A program made the translations under genes and the position numbers. The notes under the pieces were generated by a model. The model was not told the origin of the DNA. It searched no databases and saw only the letters and a list, made by a program, of their open reading frames with translations. This document shows, one piece after another, positions 23,974 to 32,953 of a stretch of DNA of 45,436 bases. The stretch spans positions 1 through 45,436 of the forward strand of contig AWNV01000017.1 in the NCBI GenBank assembly GCA_000493965.1. The letters run 5' to 3'. The stretch comes from Candidatus Aminicenans sakinawicola JGI OTU-1 (GTDB lineage: Bacteria > Acidobacteriota > Aminicenantia > Aminicenantales > Aminicenantaceae). Each line of letters begins with the position of its first letter. Positions within the stretch are counted from its first letter, which is position 1.

Positions 23974-24912
23974 TTGGCATTTAATCACAAACATCTTCTC
24001 GGCATTGAGCATTTATCTGACTTTGATATCATGACAGTACTCAATACAGCAGAATCTTTTTTAGAAATTTCTACCAGAGAAGTAAAAAAGGTTCCTATAT
24101 TGAGAGGAAAAACTATTATCAATCTCTATTTCGAACCCAGCACCAGAACAAGAAATTCTTTTGAACTGGCGGCAAAAAGGTTAAGCGCAGATATTACTAA
24201 TTTCAGCAAACTGAACAGCAGCACTGTTAAAGGCGAAACCCTTAAAGATACTGTTCTCAACCTTGAAGCCATGAAGGCAGATGCGATAGTCGTCCGCCAC
24301 TCATGCGCAGGAGCTCCCTACTTTATCAGCACATTCTGCACTTCGCATATCATAAATGCAGGAGATGGAGCCCACGAACATCCCACCCAGGCGCTGCTCG
24401 ATGCTTTTACCATAAGACAGGAAAAAAAGAAAATTAAAGGCCTGAAAGTTATCATTGTAGGTGATATCCTTCACAGCCGTGTTGCTCGATCAAACATATT
24501 CCTTCTAAAAAAACTTGGAGCCAATATCGTCCTTGTTGCCCCCCCTGGCCTTATTCCTGAAGAATTAAAAAGATTGGGTGTTAATATTGACTACAACTTA
24601 GATAGAGCTCTGGAAGGAGCCGATGTAATCATGATGTTAAGAATTCAAATGGAGAGGCAAGAGAAAAATTTCTTCCCCTCCATTCGAGAATACAGAAATC
24701 TTTTTAGCCTGACGGAGGAAAGGTTCCGCAGAGCTAATAAAAATGCCATTATAATGCATCCAGGTCCCATAAACAGAGGTGTAGAAATTTCGGCTGATCT
24801 GGCTGATTCTGTCAAATCAGTCATACTCAAACAAGTTGAAAACGGGGTAGCCGTCAGAATGGCAGTCCTTTACCTTTTATTAGGAGGAAAAGAGCGTGAA
24901 ATTACTGATTAA
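23974..24912 (+). CDS. pyrB: Aspartate carbamoyltransferase catalytic subunit
   Basis: Joins carbamoyl phosphate and aspartate in the second step of pyrimidine synthesis. The carbamoyl-phosphate loop FEPSTRTRNSFE, the mobile KGETLKDT segment, RHSCAGAPY, GDGAHEHPTQALLD and MHPGPINRGVEI are all intact. The length of 312 is normal. The TTG start follows TAGGAGATAACA, 10 bp after pyrR. It overlaps pyrC by 17 bp, so translation is probably coupled. No pyrI regulatory subunit gene is near. Confidence 0.96.
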   Translation: MAFNHKHLLGIEHLSDFDIMTVLNTAESFLEISTREVKKVPILRGKTIINLYFEPSTRTRNSFELAAKRLSADITNFSKLNSSTVKGETLKDTVLNLEAMKADAIVVRHSCAGAPYFISTFCTSHIINAGDGAHEHPTQALLDAFTIRQEKKKIKGLKVIIVGDILHSRVARSNIFLLKKLGANIVLVAPPGLIPEELKRLGVNIDYNLDRALEGADVIMMLRIQMERQEKNFFPSIREYRNLFSLTEERFRRANKNAIIMHPGPINRGVEISADLADSVKSVILKQVENGVAVRMAVLYLLLGGKEREITD

Positions 24913-26173
24913 AGGTGGAAGAATCGTTGATCCTGCTTCTAGAATTGATGGAATTTTTGATATTTTGATTGAAAAAGGAAAAATCGTTGACATAAAGTCT
25001 AATATCGGAACACAATTAGCAAAAAGCATTAATGCTTCAAATTTGATTGTCTCCCCAGGTTTTATTGATATGCATGTTCATCTCAGAGAACCCGGGCAAG
25101 AAGATAAAGAAACAATAAGAACCGGTTCACTTGCTGCAGCTAAAGGGGGTTTTACTTCGATAGCATGTATGCCTAATACTATTCCTGTAAATGACAATCA
25201 GGGGGTCACAAAGTTTATTTTATCCGAAGCAAAAAAAAATACTTCTGTCAATGTCTTTCCTATTGCTGCTATAACAAAAGATCAAAAAGGTGAAGAACTC
25301 ACAGACATGGCTGACCTCAAAAATGCTGGGGCTGTCGCTTTTTCTGATGATGGTCAACCAGTCTACGACAGCCAAACTATGAGGCACACCTTAGAATATT
25401 CAAAACTACTTAATTTCCTTATTATTGACCACTGCGAAGATAAAAATCTAAGCAGAAATGGAGTGATGCATGAAGGGTACTATTCATATCTCTTTGGCCT
25501 GAAAGGCATCCCGAGCTCCTCAGAAGATGTTATTGTGGCCCGAAATATTATCTTAGCCGAAAAGGCCGATGCAAGAATTCACCTTGCTCATTTAAGTACA
25601 AAATTAAGTGTTGAACTCATCCAGAATGCCAAAAAGAAAGGTATAAAAGTTACAACAGAAGTTACTCCTCATCATATGTTTCTTAACGATTCTGACCTTA
25701 AAACTTATGACACAAACCTAAAAGTAAATCCACCTATTAGAAGTAATAAAGACTCCAAAGCACTGATAGAGGCAGTTAAAGACGGGATTATTGACGTCTT
25801 TGTAACCGATCATGCTCCTCATACGCCTGATGAAAAAACAGTTGAATTCAACGAAGCCCCATTTGGCATAAACGGATTGGAAACCGCTGTCTCGCTTATT
25901 CTGGACAGACTTGTTAATAAAAAAATCATCTCTCTTGAGAAGTTTATAGAAATGATTTCTTTAAAGCCTGCCCATATCTTAGGCCTTGAAAACAAAGGTA
26001 AAATATGTGTCGGAGCTGATGCTGATTTGACTATTTTAGATATTAATAAAGAAATTGTTGTAGATGTAAATAAATTCGAGTCTAAAAGCCGAAATAATCC
26101 TTTCCATGGCTGGAAATTAAAAGGCTCTCCAGTAATGACAATAGTTGGTGGAAAAGTAGTTTATCCCTTCTAG
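24896..26173 (+). CDS. pyrC: Dihydroorotase (class I)
   Basis: Cyclises carbamoyl aspartate to dihydroorotate using zinc. DMHVHLREPGQEDKET carries the first metal histidines; DHCED, HLAHLST and TDHAPHT carry the others, and GINGLETAVSL is typical of class I. The length of 425 is normal. The GTG start lies inside pyrB after TTAGGAGGAAAAGAGC. It ends 24 bp before rnc. Confidence 0.96.
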   Translation: MKLLIKGGRIVDPASRIDGIFDILIEKGKIVDIKSNIGTQLAKSINASNLIVSPGFIDMHVHLREPGQEDKETIRTGSLAAAKGGFTSIACMPNTIPVNDNQGVTKFILSEAKKNTSVNVFPIAAITKDQKGEELTDMADLKNAGAVAFSDDGQPVYDSQTMRHTLEYSKLLNFLIIDHCEDKNLSRNGVMHEGYYSYLFGLKGIPSSSEDVIVARNIILAEKADARIHLAHLSTKLSVELIQNAKKKGIKVTTEVTPHHMFLNDSDLKTYDTNLKVNPPIRSNKDSKALIEAVKDGIIDVFVTDHAPHTPDEKTVEFNEAPFGINGLETAVSLILDRLVNKKIISLEKFIEMISLKPAHILGLENKGKICVGADADLTILDINKEIVVDVNKFESKSRNNPFHGWKLKGSPVMTIVGGKVVYPF

Positions 26174-26197
26174 CTCTCCCACAACAAAATTATAATA

Positions 26198-26956
26198 ATG
26201 CTCAATAAGCAAATAAAAAGGAATCTCCTTCAATTTGAAAAACAGTTGAACTATGAGTTCAAAAAGAAAGAGCTTCTCCTCAAAGCCCTGACACACAGTT
26301 CCTATGCATACGAAAGACAACAAGAGGAAATATCAGATAACGAAGTGCTTGAATTCCTTGGAGATTCAGTTCTCGGGCTGATTGCAGCAGATTATCTTTG
26401 TTCTCAATATCCGGAGCTTAGCGAAGGAGAACTTTCAAAGTTAAAATCTGCAGCGTCAAATACTTCTGCTCTATTTTATTTTGCCAGGAAAATAAAGTTA
26501 GATAAATACATCCTTCTGGGAAAAGGAGAGGAAAAAAGCGGCGGCAGAAAGAAAAGAACTATCCTGGCAGGAGCTTTCGAAGCCCTGACAGCAGCTATTT
26601 ATCTGGATGGACGAATTGACAAAACAAGAGAGTTCCTTGTTGATCTCATGAGGCCATTTTTTAAAAAAATCAATGTAGAAAAATTCTTTATTAACAATTA
26701 CAAATCAGCCCTTCAAGAATATCTTCAAAAAGAAAATCTTCCTGCTCCATTTTATAAGACCATCACTACAAAAGGACCAAATCATAAAAAAAACTTTATT
26801 ATCGAAGTTTTTTCCAATAAAAAATCACTGGCCAAAGCAAAAGGCATCTCCAAAAAAAATGCCGAACAGAAAGCTGCTCAGAAGGCCCTTAAAACTCTTT
26901 TAGGGAAAAAAATCAGAGCCTTGAGTTCAGATACATTTCGCATGAAAAAACAATGA
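26198..26956 (+). CDS. rnc: Ribonuclease III
   Basis: Cleaves double-stranded RNA in rRNA and mRNA processing. The catalytic signature NEVLEFLGDSVLGL (residues about 48-61), the second acidic block FEALTAAIYLD and a C-terminal double-strand RNA-binding domain (about 168-236, ALQEYLQKE ... KNAEQKAAQKAL) are complete. Length 252. The stop overlaps the ATG of the next gene (ATGA). Confidence 0.96.
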   Translation: MLNKQIKRNLLQFEKQLNYEFKKKELLLKALTHSSYAYERQQEEISDNEVLEFLGDSVLGLIAADYLCSQYPELSEGELSKLKSAASNTSALFYFARKIKLDKYILLGKGEEKSGGRKKRTILAGAFEALTAAIYLDGRIDKTREFLVDLMRPFFKKINVEKFFINNYKSALQEYLQKENLPAPFYKTITTKGPNHKKNFIIEVFSNKKSLAKAKGISKKNAEQKAAQKALKTLLGKKIRALSSDTFRMKKQ

Positions 26957-27291
26957 TTGAATCTTATACTTTTGGTCGTATGGTAATTGACGGCAGTGTT
27001 TATACTTCCGACATTATTATATCCAGTAGCCTGATAGATTCTTCCTGGTGGAGAAAATCAGGACATAAGCTTTACCTGGAAGACATTGAAAGTATCTTAT
27101 CAGATAAGTTTGAAGTGTTTATCATAGGCACGGGTTTTTTCGGGCTAATGAAAGTCGAACAAGAAGTGAAAGAATACTTTCAAAAACAAGGAATATTACT
27201 CATCATAGAAAATACAAAAAAAGCAGTCCTGCATTATAATAAATTTTCTTTAAAAAAAAACACAGCAGGCGCTTTTCATCTGACTTGTTAG
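26953..27291 (+). CDS. Mth938-like (DUF498) domain protein
   Basis: A small protein of the Mth938/NDUFAF3-like fold. Typical features are SYTFGRMVIDG, SSWWRKSGHKLYLEDI, FIIGTGFFGLMKV and the end AFHLTC. Relatives in mitochondria help respiratory complex I assembly; the bacterial role is not established. Its ATG overlaps the rnc stop, so it is coupled to rnc. Confidence 0.85.
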   Translation: MIESYTFGRMVIDGSVYTSDIIISSSLIDSSWWRKSGHKLYLEDIESILSDKFEVFIIGTGFFGLMKVEQEVKEYFQKQGILLIIENTKKAVLHYNKFSLKKNTAGAFHLTC

Positions 27292-27293
27292 CC

Positions 27294-27352
27294 TGAATAA
27301 TCCAGGTTAGGTGGTTTTCATGATTATCCTCCTGTCGTGAGTCGTGAATAAA
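27294..27352 (-). repeat. Inverted terminal repeat copies between two genes
   Basis: TGAATAATCCAGGTTAGG (27294-27311) is the reverse complement of the repeat start CCTAACCTGGATTATTCA. A second copy, GAGTCGTGAATAAATAAT (27339-27356), is the 'CACGACTC' subtype. They fill the 65-bp gap and leave the next ATG (27357) without a Shine-Dalgarno. Confidence 0.7.
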
Positions 27353-27356
27353 TAAT

Positions 27357-28004
27357 ATGGCAAAATGTATAAAATGCAAAAAGAGGAAAGCAAAACGATA
27401 TTGTCCTGCATTAGGGGCTTCCTTGTGCAGCCTATGCTGCGGCCATCTAAGAGAAAAAGAAATTCACTGCCCTCCTAACTGCACTTATCTTATTAAACAC
27501 AAACCCTACCAGGAAAAACGGGCAATTCAGAAAAGAAAGATCTCACCAGATGCTTCTTCCTATCCGGAACAAGACATCCTAAAAGACGAAAGAATGGCCT
27601 GGCTGGCTTTACATATCGAAGTGCCCTTAAAAACTCATGGAGAAAACAATAAATCTTTCACAGACAAAGACGCCCTATCAGCCTTAGAGTACGCCAGAGA
27701 TAAAGTTAATGCAGAGAAAAAGTTCATTATTATGCCTGAGGAAAACATGAAACCAAGAAACGAAACTGGAGAAGCTATTTATCAAAATATCCAAAATTGT
27801 AGATACGAAAAAAAGCTTATTCTCTCAGAAAATATTCAAACATACAAAAAAGAAGAAAAACTCAAGTGCCTGGAAAGAATAATTATTTCTGTAAAGCACA
27901 TAATCAGAGAAGATATTGAAGGGAGAATATATCTTGAGCAACTGTTTGACCGATTCGCAAGAATAGAAAAATTATCCCTCCAGAAGAAAATCCTTTATTT
28001 TTAA
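27357..28004 (+). CDS. Unknown protein with N-terminal cysteine-rich zinc-ribbon-like domain
   Basis: The first 45 residues hold cysteines in the order CIKCKKRKAKRYC, CSLCCGHLREKEIHC and PPNC, ending TYLIKH, which looks like a treble-clef or ribbon zinc site. The remaining 170 residues are charged and helical, without motifs that I recognise. Length 215. There is no ribosome binding site; the ATG follows a dispersed repeat directly. It ends only 3 bp from the convergent AI-2E permease stop. Function unknown; a nucleic-acid or protein-binding role would be a guess. Confidence 0.7.
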   Translation: MAKCIKCKKRKAKRYCPALGASLCSLCCGHLREKEIHCPPNCTYLIKHKPYQEKRAIQKRKISPDASSYPEQDILKDERMAWLALHIEVPLKTHGENNKSFTDKDALSALEYARDKVNAEKKFIIMPEENMKPRNETGEAIYQNIQNCRYEKKLILSENIQTYKKEEKLKCLERIIISVKHIIREDIEGRIYLEQLFDRFARIEKLSLQKKILYF

Positions 28005-28007
28005 GAA

Positions 28008-29024
28008 CTACTGCTTGCTCATGAGCTCTGCCACGAACTGAAGCCCATCAATGTTACTGCATATAATCTTTATGACTGCAGCTATCGGAACAGCCAAAAT
28101 CATACCAGGAATCCCCCACAGCCATCCCCAGAAAAAGAGAAAAAAAAGAACCAACAAAGGGCTCAGGTCCAATCCTTCTCCCATTAACCTAGGTTCTATA
28201 AAACTCCCCATAATTTGCTGGATAATAATAAGGATAACAAGAATCCAGAAAGCAGGCCACAGCGTCTCAAACTGAAAACAGGCGATAATAACAGGGAAGG
28301 CAGTAGCTATAATAGAACCGATATTTGGAATATAGTTAAGCAGAAATGCCAAGAAGCCGAATAATATGGCAAAATCCACCTCAAAAAGCATCAATACAAC
28401 AGTGACAAGAATTCCGGTTACTAAGCCTATTCCTGTTTTAATAGCCAGATATTTTTGGACCTGGCTATCAATATTTTCGATAACTTTGATTATTTTCTCT
28501 GCTCTTTTCTTGCTGAACGAATTCATTATTTTTATCCTTGTCTTTCCCCTACCTGCCAGAATAAAAATGAGAAAGATAAAGATTAAAAAAAGGTTCGAAA
28601 TAAAAGAGAAAAAAGGACCGAGAGAAGAAAGAAGGAACCCACCTACTTTACTAAACTCAAGCTGCCCAACCCAGTCATCTGGTTCCCAGTCAGGCCGGTT
28701 CAGTTTTTCCTGGATAGAATTAAGGATAGAATTAATTTTTTGGCCATATTTAGGAAACTCTGCAGCAGCAGTCTTACCGCTTGCGTAAAATAAAACCCCC
28801 AATAAATAAATGATAAAAAATGCAATCAAGACGATAAAAATAATAGAAACCGCTTTCGGAATTTTTAGCCTTGTTAAAAGGTCCAACACAGGTGACAGTA
28901 TAAAAGTAAGGAAAATAGCTAGAAAAAAGGGAAAAAGCACTGGTTTTGCAAGCCGTATTACAACTCCGCCTATAAAGATAACTACAATAACAAGAGAAGC
29001 TGTCGTTATCTTGTTTCCTGACAT
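28008..29024 (-). CDS. AI-2E family (PerM-like) transporter
   Basis: An inner-membrane protein with about seven or eight membrane segments and the family layout: paired N-terminal helices (LFPFFLAIFLTFILSPVLD), a soluble central loop (about residues 85-135) and the C-terminal block LNYIPNIGSIIATAFP, GSFIEPRLMGEGLDLSPLLV, then FFFWGWLWGIPGMILAVPI. Members have been linked to autoinducer-2 export or to Na+/H+ exchange; the substrate here is unknown. The length of 338 is normal. Confidence 0.9.
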   Translation of the reverse strand: MSGNKITTASLVIVVIFIGGVVIRLAKPVLFPFFLAIFLTFILSPVLDLLTRLKIPKAVSIIFIVLIAFFIIYLLGVLFYASGKTAAAEFPKYGQKINSILNSIQEKLNRPDWEPDDWVGQLEFSKVGGFLLSSLGPFFSFISNLFLIFIFLIFILAGRGKTRIKIMNSFSKKRAEKIIKVIENIDSQVQKYLAIKTGIGLVTGILVTVVLMLFEVDFAILFGFLAFLLNYIPNIGSIIATAFPVIIACFQFETLWPAFWILVILIIIQQIMGSFIEPRLMGEGLDLSPLLVLFFLFFWGWLWGIPGMILAVPIAAVIKIICSNIDGLQFVAELMSKQ

Positions 29025-29159
29025 TACTTTTTATCATTATAATCTATTTAAATCTGAAATCAAAATCTATTTTTTTTTAATCCAAAATTTATAATTCCCC
29101 CCCTAAAAAGGTGAAACATTAAGACCGAATATCACCCCTGCTTTCATCCTGAAAGGCTA

Positions 29160-29187
29160 TTGACCAAAATTACATTCTGAATAAAAT
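29160..29187 (+). promoter_or_regulatory. Putative promoter of the GGDEF regulator
   Basis: TTGACC (29160-29165) and TAAAAT (29182-29187) with 16-bp spacing lie about 34 bp before the ATG at 29222. The rest of the 197-bp gap is AT-rich; a Shine-Dalgarno is not visible. Confidence 0.4.
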
Positions 29188-29221
29188 TAAAGATAATATT
29201 ATTATAAAGTGAAAAAATATC

Positions 29222-30151
29222 ATGAAAGTCCTTATTGCAGAAGACGACGTAATTTCCAGCAGAGCTTTAGAAAAAACTATCTCAGACTGGAACTATGAAG
29301 TCAGCATTGCAAAAGATGGTGAAGAAGCCTGGAATATAATAAAAAAAACCTGGGATACCAGGGATGAAAAACAAAAAACCAACATAGCAATTCTTGATTG
29401 GGAAATGCCCAAGATGGACGGAGTTGAACTCTGCAGGAAAATACGTCATAAAATTAATGAAAAAAATTCAAACTATATATATATCGTCTTACTAACAGGC
29501 CGGGATAAACAGGAAGATATCATAAAAGGTCTCTCGGTTGGGGCCGACGATTACATTACAAAACCATTTAATCCATATGAGCTGAAAGTCCGGCTCAAAA
29601 ACGGCGAACGCATTGTTAAACTCCAAGACAGCAGTCGTAAGGAAGCATCTATTGATATCCTTACAAAGCATTGGAACAGAAAAAAAATTCTTGAGTGCTT
29701 AAATGAAGAGATCGAGCGAGGTTCCAGGAGGAATCATCCGATAGGAATTATTCTGGCTGACGTTGACCATTTTAAAAATATAAACGACACACATGGACAT
29801 TTGATTGGTGACCAGGTCCTCATAGAAGTCGTAACGCGCTTAAATAAATCAATGAGGAAGTATGACCAAATTGGCCGTTACGGAGGAGACGAGTTTCTCG
29901 CGGTTATTCCGCACTGCGATCATACCCAAATAAGCAAGATTGCAAAACGTCTCTTGCGTACTATCAGTAGGGAAAAAATACAAACAGAAAAAGGCCCCTT
30001 AAAAATCACAGTCAGTATAGGAGGAATATCAACAGATAATTTCCCTCAAGCATCCCAGGAGGATTTTATAAAAGCAAGCGACATCGCCCTTTATTTAGCC
30101 AAACAAAAGGGGCGCAATCGCGTAGAAATTGCCACAGACCTCTCAGACTGA
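29222..30151 (+). CDS. Response regulator with diguanylate cyclase (REC-GGDEF)
   Basis: Makes cyclic di-GMP from two GTP when its receiver domain is phosphorylated. The receiver (1-125) has the acidic pocket E7 D8 D9, phospho-acceptor Asp59 (ILDWEMPKMDG), the LLTG threonine and the YITKPF lysine. The GGDEF domain (about 145-305) has LTKHWNRKKI, GIILADVDHFKNINDTHGH and an intact GGDEF at 221-225. An inhibitory I-site RKYD lies five residues before it, so product feedback is likely. The Hpt protein 105 bp downstream may pass phosphate to it. Confidence 0.94.
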   Translation: MKVLIAEDDVISSRALEKTISDWNYEVSIAKDGEEAWNIIKKTWDTRDEKQKTNIAILDWEMPKMDGVELCRKIRHKINEKNSNYIYIVLLTGRDKQEDIIKGLSVGADDYITKPFNPYELKVRLKNGERIVKLQDSSRKEASIDILTKHWNRKKILECLNEEIERGSRRNHPIGIILADVDHFKNINDTHGHLIGDQVLIEVVTRLNKSMRKYDQIGRYGGDEFLAVIPHCDHTQISKIAKRLLRTISREKIQTEKGPLKITVSIGGISTDNFPQASQEDFIKASDIALYLAKQKGRNRVEIATDLSD

Positions 30152-30256
30152 ATAATCCTAAACAATAAAATGGCAAAACAAATAAATAAATTAAAAACAG
30201 CAAATAATTATCAATAAAGATGAGAATAAACTTAAGTCCGCAAGAATAAGCTAAAA

Positions 30257-30640
30257 ATGAAAGAAAAGGAACTTTCTGAAAAAGTAATATCTCCAATCGA
30301 TTACTCTTCAGCCCTTAAAAGATTGGAGGGAGATGAACTTTTCCTAAAAGAACTTCTAGGAATATATACAGAAGATTTTCCCAAAAAATACAACAGTCTT
30401 AAAGACGCCATTAATCATGAAAATTTTAAGCTGATTCAAGAAATTGGTCACTGCTTGAAAGGATCTTCCGCCAATCTAAGCTTAATCTTTCTACAAGAAA
30501 CAGGATTTAAAATGGAACTAGCCGGGAAAGAAAAAAACATTGAAAAAGCAAAGACAACTTTAATTGAATTAAAGAAAGAATTCACGAGATTGAAACATTT
30601 CCTAGCTATGAAAAAGCCTATCTGGCCTTCAACTCTTTGA
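30257..30640 (+). CDS. Hpt-domain phosphotransfer protein
   Basis: Hpt proteins relay phosphate between histidine kinases and response regulators through a histidine. The signature EIGHCLKGSSANL puts the phospho-histidine at residue 65. The length of 127 fits a single helical-bundle domain. It follows the REC-GGDEF gene in the same direction, its likely partner. Its last 23 bp overlap the convergent gene at 30618-31535. Confidence 0.88.
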   Translation: MKEKELSEKVISPIDYSSALKRLEGDELFLKELLGIYTEDFPKKYNSLKDAINHENFKLIQEIGHCLKGSSANLSLIFLQETGFKMELAGKEKNIEKAKTTLIELKKEFTRLKHFLAMKKPIWPSTL

Positions 30641-31535
30641 TAAACTCTTTCAAATACTTCTTTCCCACTTCCTCAAACCCTTCATTTATTTTCATGACTC
30701 CACAAATATAATTTCCAACTCTCGCCAGATAAACATTATGGTAGTAGGGGTCAAAAAAACAATATCCCTGAAAAATTTCCTTTATATCCCGGTTCTTCTT
30801 TGTATTGACATACTGATTTATCATAGACTGCCCCTCTTCCTGATCTTTTCCCTCTATAAGAAAACAGTCAAACTCAATGTCTTTGAATTTATAATTAGCT
30901 AAATAACCATCATGAAAAAAATCATATCCCAAAAAATTCCTCAAGATAAACTTCTCTGTGTTAGGAATTAATCCTTCTTCAGGAAACAATTCTAAGAGTG
31001 AAGGGAATCTGCCCTTCTGCCGGACTCTTTTCACAATTTCTCGAGAAAAAAGATAAAGAAAATTATCAGATTGGTCTTCACAATCAAAACATAGCAGTTT
31101 AACATAATATCTGCCAACCAGAAAATTCATAGAGCCCTCTTCAATATATCCTTGGAGCCCGACAGAGATAAAATTATTATCAGGATAACGCTCAACACTA
31201 TAAATGCCAAAAGAATTTTTCTCATTCCCCATGTCATATATTTCCACCCCAATAGTTGTTTGCGAGTCGCTCTTTTCATACTCAGCAACAATCAACTCCT
31301 TGAAGTCATACGCAATATAAATCTCTGCTGCTCCATTAATGTATTCAAAAAGCGTCTCAGGAAAGTAACTCTGCGGATCTTCTACTGACTTCCATAAATT
31401 AATCTCCGGTAACAGCAAAGAAAGATCCGATAACTTCTCTTTTTCCAGGGAAATCCCATTCATATTTAAAACAGAAAAGAAAAGAAGAAATATTACAATA
31501 TTTTTCAATATTTCTTTATGTTTATTCATTTTCAT
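30618..31535 (-). CDS. Exported DUF6599-like protein of unknown function
   Basis: The N-terminus (residues about 9-30, NIVIFLLFFSVLNMNGISLE) is a signal peptide or anchor. The mature part contains ETLFEYINGAAEIYIAYDFK and VEIYDMGNEKNSFGIYS, blocks that I associate with DUF6599 ('lydyIdGgAdlYl.yGf' and 'vyrm.d...AfGiys'). No catalytic residues are recognised. It overlaps the end of the Hpt gene tail to tail. It is preceded by the large repeat element at 31594-31951. Confidence 0.6.
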   Translation of the reverse strand: MKMNKHKEILKNIVIFLLFFSVLNMNGISLEKEKLSDLSLLLPEINLWKSVEDPQSYFPETLFEYINGAAEIYIAYDFKELIVAEYEKSDSQTTIGVEIYDMGNEKNSFGIYSVERYPDNNFISVGLQGYIEEGSMNFLVGRYYVKLLCFDCEDQSDNFLYLFSREIVKRVRQKGRFPSLLELFPEEGLIPNTEKFILRNFLGYDFFHDGYLANYKFKDIEFDCFLIEGKDQEEGQSMINQYVNTKKNRDIKEIFQGYCFFDPYYHNVYLARVGNYICGVMKINEGFEEVGKKYLKEFIKELKAR

Positions 31536-31593
31536 CTCAAGCGCTCCTCTATCCGGTTTTTTTAACTATAAGCACAAATTGCAATTTTTTCAA

Positions 31594-31951
31594 CTCATGA
31601 ATAATCCAGCCGGGCGTGGATTATTCATAAAAATTGCCGATAATAGATGAATTTGAGGGCATGTCTGCGCTCCACTAAGATTTTTAACGCCATTTCCTCC
31701 CGATCTTCTCGGCTCTGCTGGAACTCCGCATGTCTATCTTAAGCAACGCCACAATGTCCGCGAGCCACCATTAACACCGCCCCTTTGATTATACAGTGCT
31801 CACACATCCATCAGGCCCGACTTCCTCGGATTCCCTCGAAGATCGACTCAGAAAGGCTAAATCTTTCAATGTCGCTTCCTCCATCCCCTCAAATTCATAT
31901 GATAGTTGATATTATATTAATTCTATCAGCAATTTTTATGAAGAACCAAGG
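31594..31951. mobile_element. Most complete copy of the dispersed inverted-repeat element
   Basis: Lies in the 482-bp gene-free stretch 31536-32017. The left end (TGGATTATTCATAAAAATTG then CCGATA, 31617-31642) and the right end (31951 back to 31923: CCTTGGTTCTTCATAAAAAT then TGCTGATAG) are inverted copies, and both ends continue into ATGAATTTGAGGG. Inside are module A (31645-31744, also at 7-106) and module B (31802-31905, also at 921-1021), about 57 bp apart. A second, outward-facing copy at 31594-31608 forms a 12-bp perfect hairpin (ATGAATAATCCA/TGGATTATTCAT) with 8-base loop. No transposase is encoded; reading frames inside are short. Confidence 0.75.
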
Positions 31952-32017
31952 AGAATGTGGAAAATATATTTTAGTGCATATTGACATATATTTTAACAAA
32001 TAGTAGCTTTTTAGATA

Positions 32018-32914
32018 ATGGGCATTTCAAAAGTTTTCATTATCAGAGGAAAAGGAATCCTGAATCAATATGGGGACGTAAACAAAAAAAAATTGGCACA
32101 TATGTTCAGCCAGGGATTCAGCGCCCTGACAGGCGGGAACACCCCTGGAGAATGCATAAGTTTGAATTTCAATATAAAAGACAGAATCGGAATAAAAATA
32201 AATACACTCAGCGGGAGAATGCTCTCAACACGTCCTGAAGTTTCATTGTCTTTAGCCAATTTACTCTCGGACAACAACATCCAGAAGAAAAACATATTTA
32301 TCTGGGACCGCACTAATCACGAATTGAGAGATGCGGGATATCGATTAAGCATAGACAAAAGAAGCATTAACATCCTCGGAACAGACACTCAGGGAGTCGG
32401 TTATAATCCTGAACTTATCTCTCATCTCAATATTGGAAGCCTCTTTTCAAAAATCCAAGCAAACTTCATAACAGCATCAATCAGTCTTGCCGTCTTGAAA
32501 GATCACGGCCTGGCAGGTGTGACAGCCGGGATGAAAAATTATTTTGGAGCTATTCATAATCCAAATAAATACCACGACTCAAACTGTGATCCCTATATTG
32601 CTGAGCTTTTTGATACAGGATTAATCAGGAAAAAACACAAAATAACAATTCTTGATGCGCTTATTGTTCAATATCATAGAGGGCCTTCATACCATGCCAG
32701 ATGGGCTGAAAAATATGGAGCTCTTATTTTCAGCTTCGATCCAGTTGCGGCAGATTTTGCAGGATGGCATGTAATAGAAAAACTCAGAGCCAGAAAAGGA
32801 CTTCCTTCCCTGGCAGAAGAACGAAGAGAACCTGTCTATCTAAAGACAGCCGATAAAATGGGCCTAGGAAAGGCAAATTTAAATGAGGTTATAATTATTG
32901 AAAGTGAAGTATAA
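32018..32914 (+). CDS. DUF362 domain protein
   Basis: The DUF362 family has no settled function; some members carry Fe-S clusters, but this one has no ferredoxin-like cysteine cluster. Typical blocks are LAVLKDHGLAGVTAGMKNYF, the CDPYIAELFDTG region, ITILDALIVQYHRGPSYHA and FDPVAADFAGWHVIEKL. Length 298. There is no strong ribosome binding site. It precedes the AmrS-like radical SAM gene and the fused spermidine synthase gene in the same direction, which suggests one functional unit. Confidence 0.8.
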   Translation: MGISKVFIIRGKGILNQYGDVNKKKLAHMFSQGFSALTGGNTPGECISLNFNIKDRIGIKINTLSGRMLSTRPEVSLSLANLLSDNNIQKKNIFIWDRTNHELRDAGYRLSIDKRSINILGTDTQGVGYNPELISHLNIGSLFSKIQANFITASISLAVLKDHGLAGVTAGMKNYFGAIHNPNKYHDSNCDPYIAELFDTGLIRKKHKITILDALIVQYHRGPSYHARWAEKYGALIFSFDPVAADFAGWHVIEKLRARKGLPSLAEERREPVYLKTADKMGLGKANLNEVIIIESEV

Positions 32915-32953
32915 TAATCGCATGGTGCAAATAATTTTAAATCTTACTAAATA

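Noticed and set aside
28366..28788. Open frame on the plus strand opposite the AI-2E permease
   Set aside because: Antisense to a clear membrane protein; no domain and no start signal.
31597..31628. Hairpin as a stand-alone terminator
   Set aside because: The 12-bp dyad is produced by two facing copies of the dispersed repeat and is not followed by a T-run.
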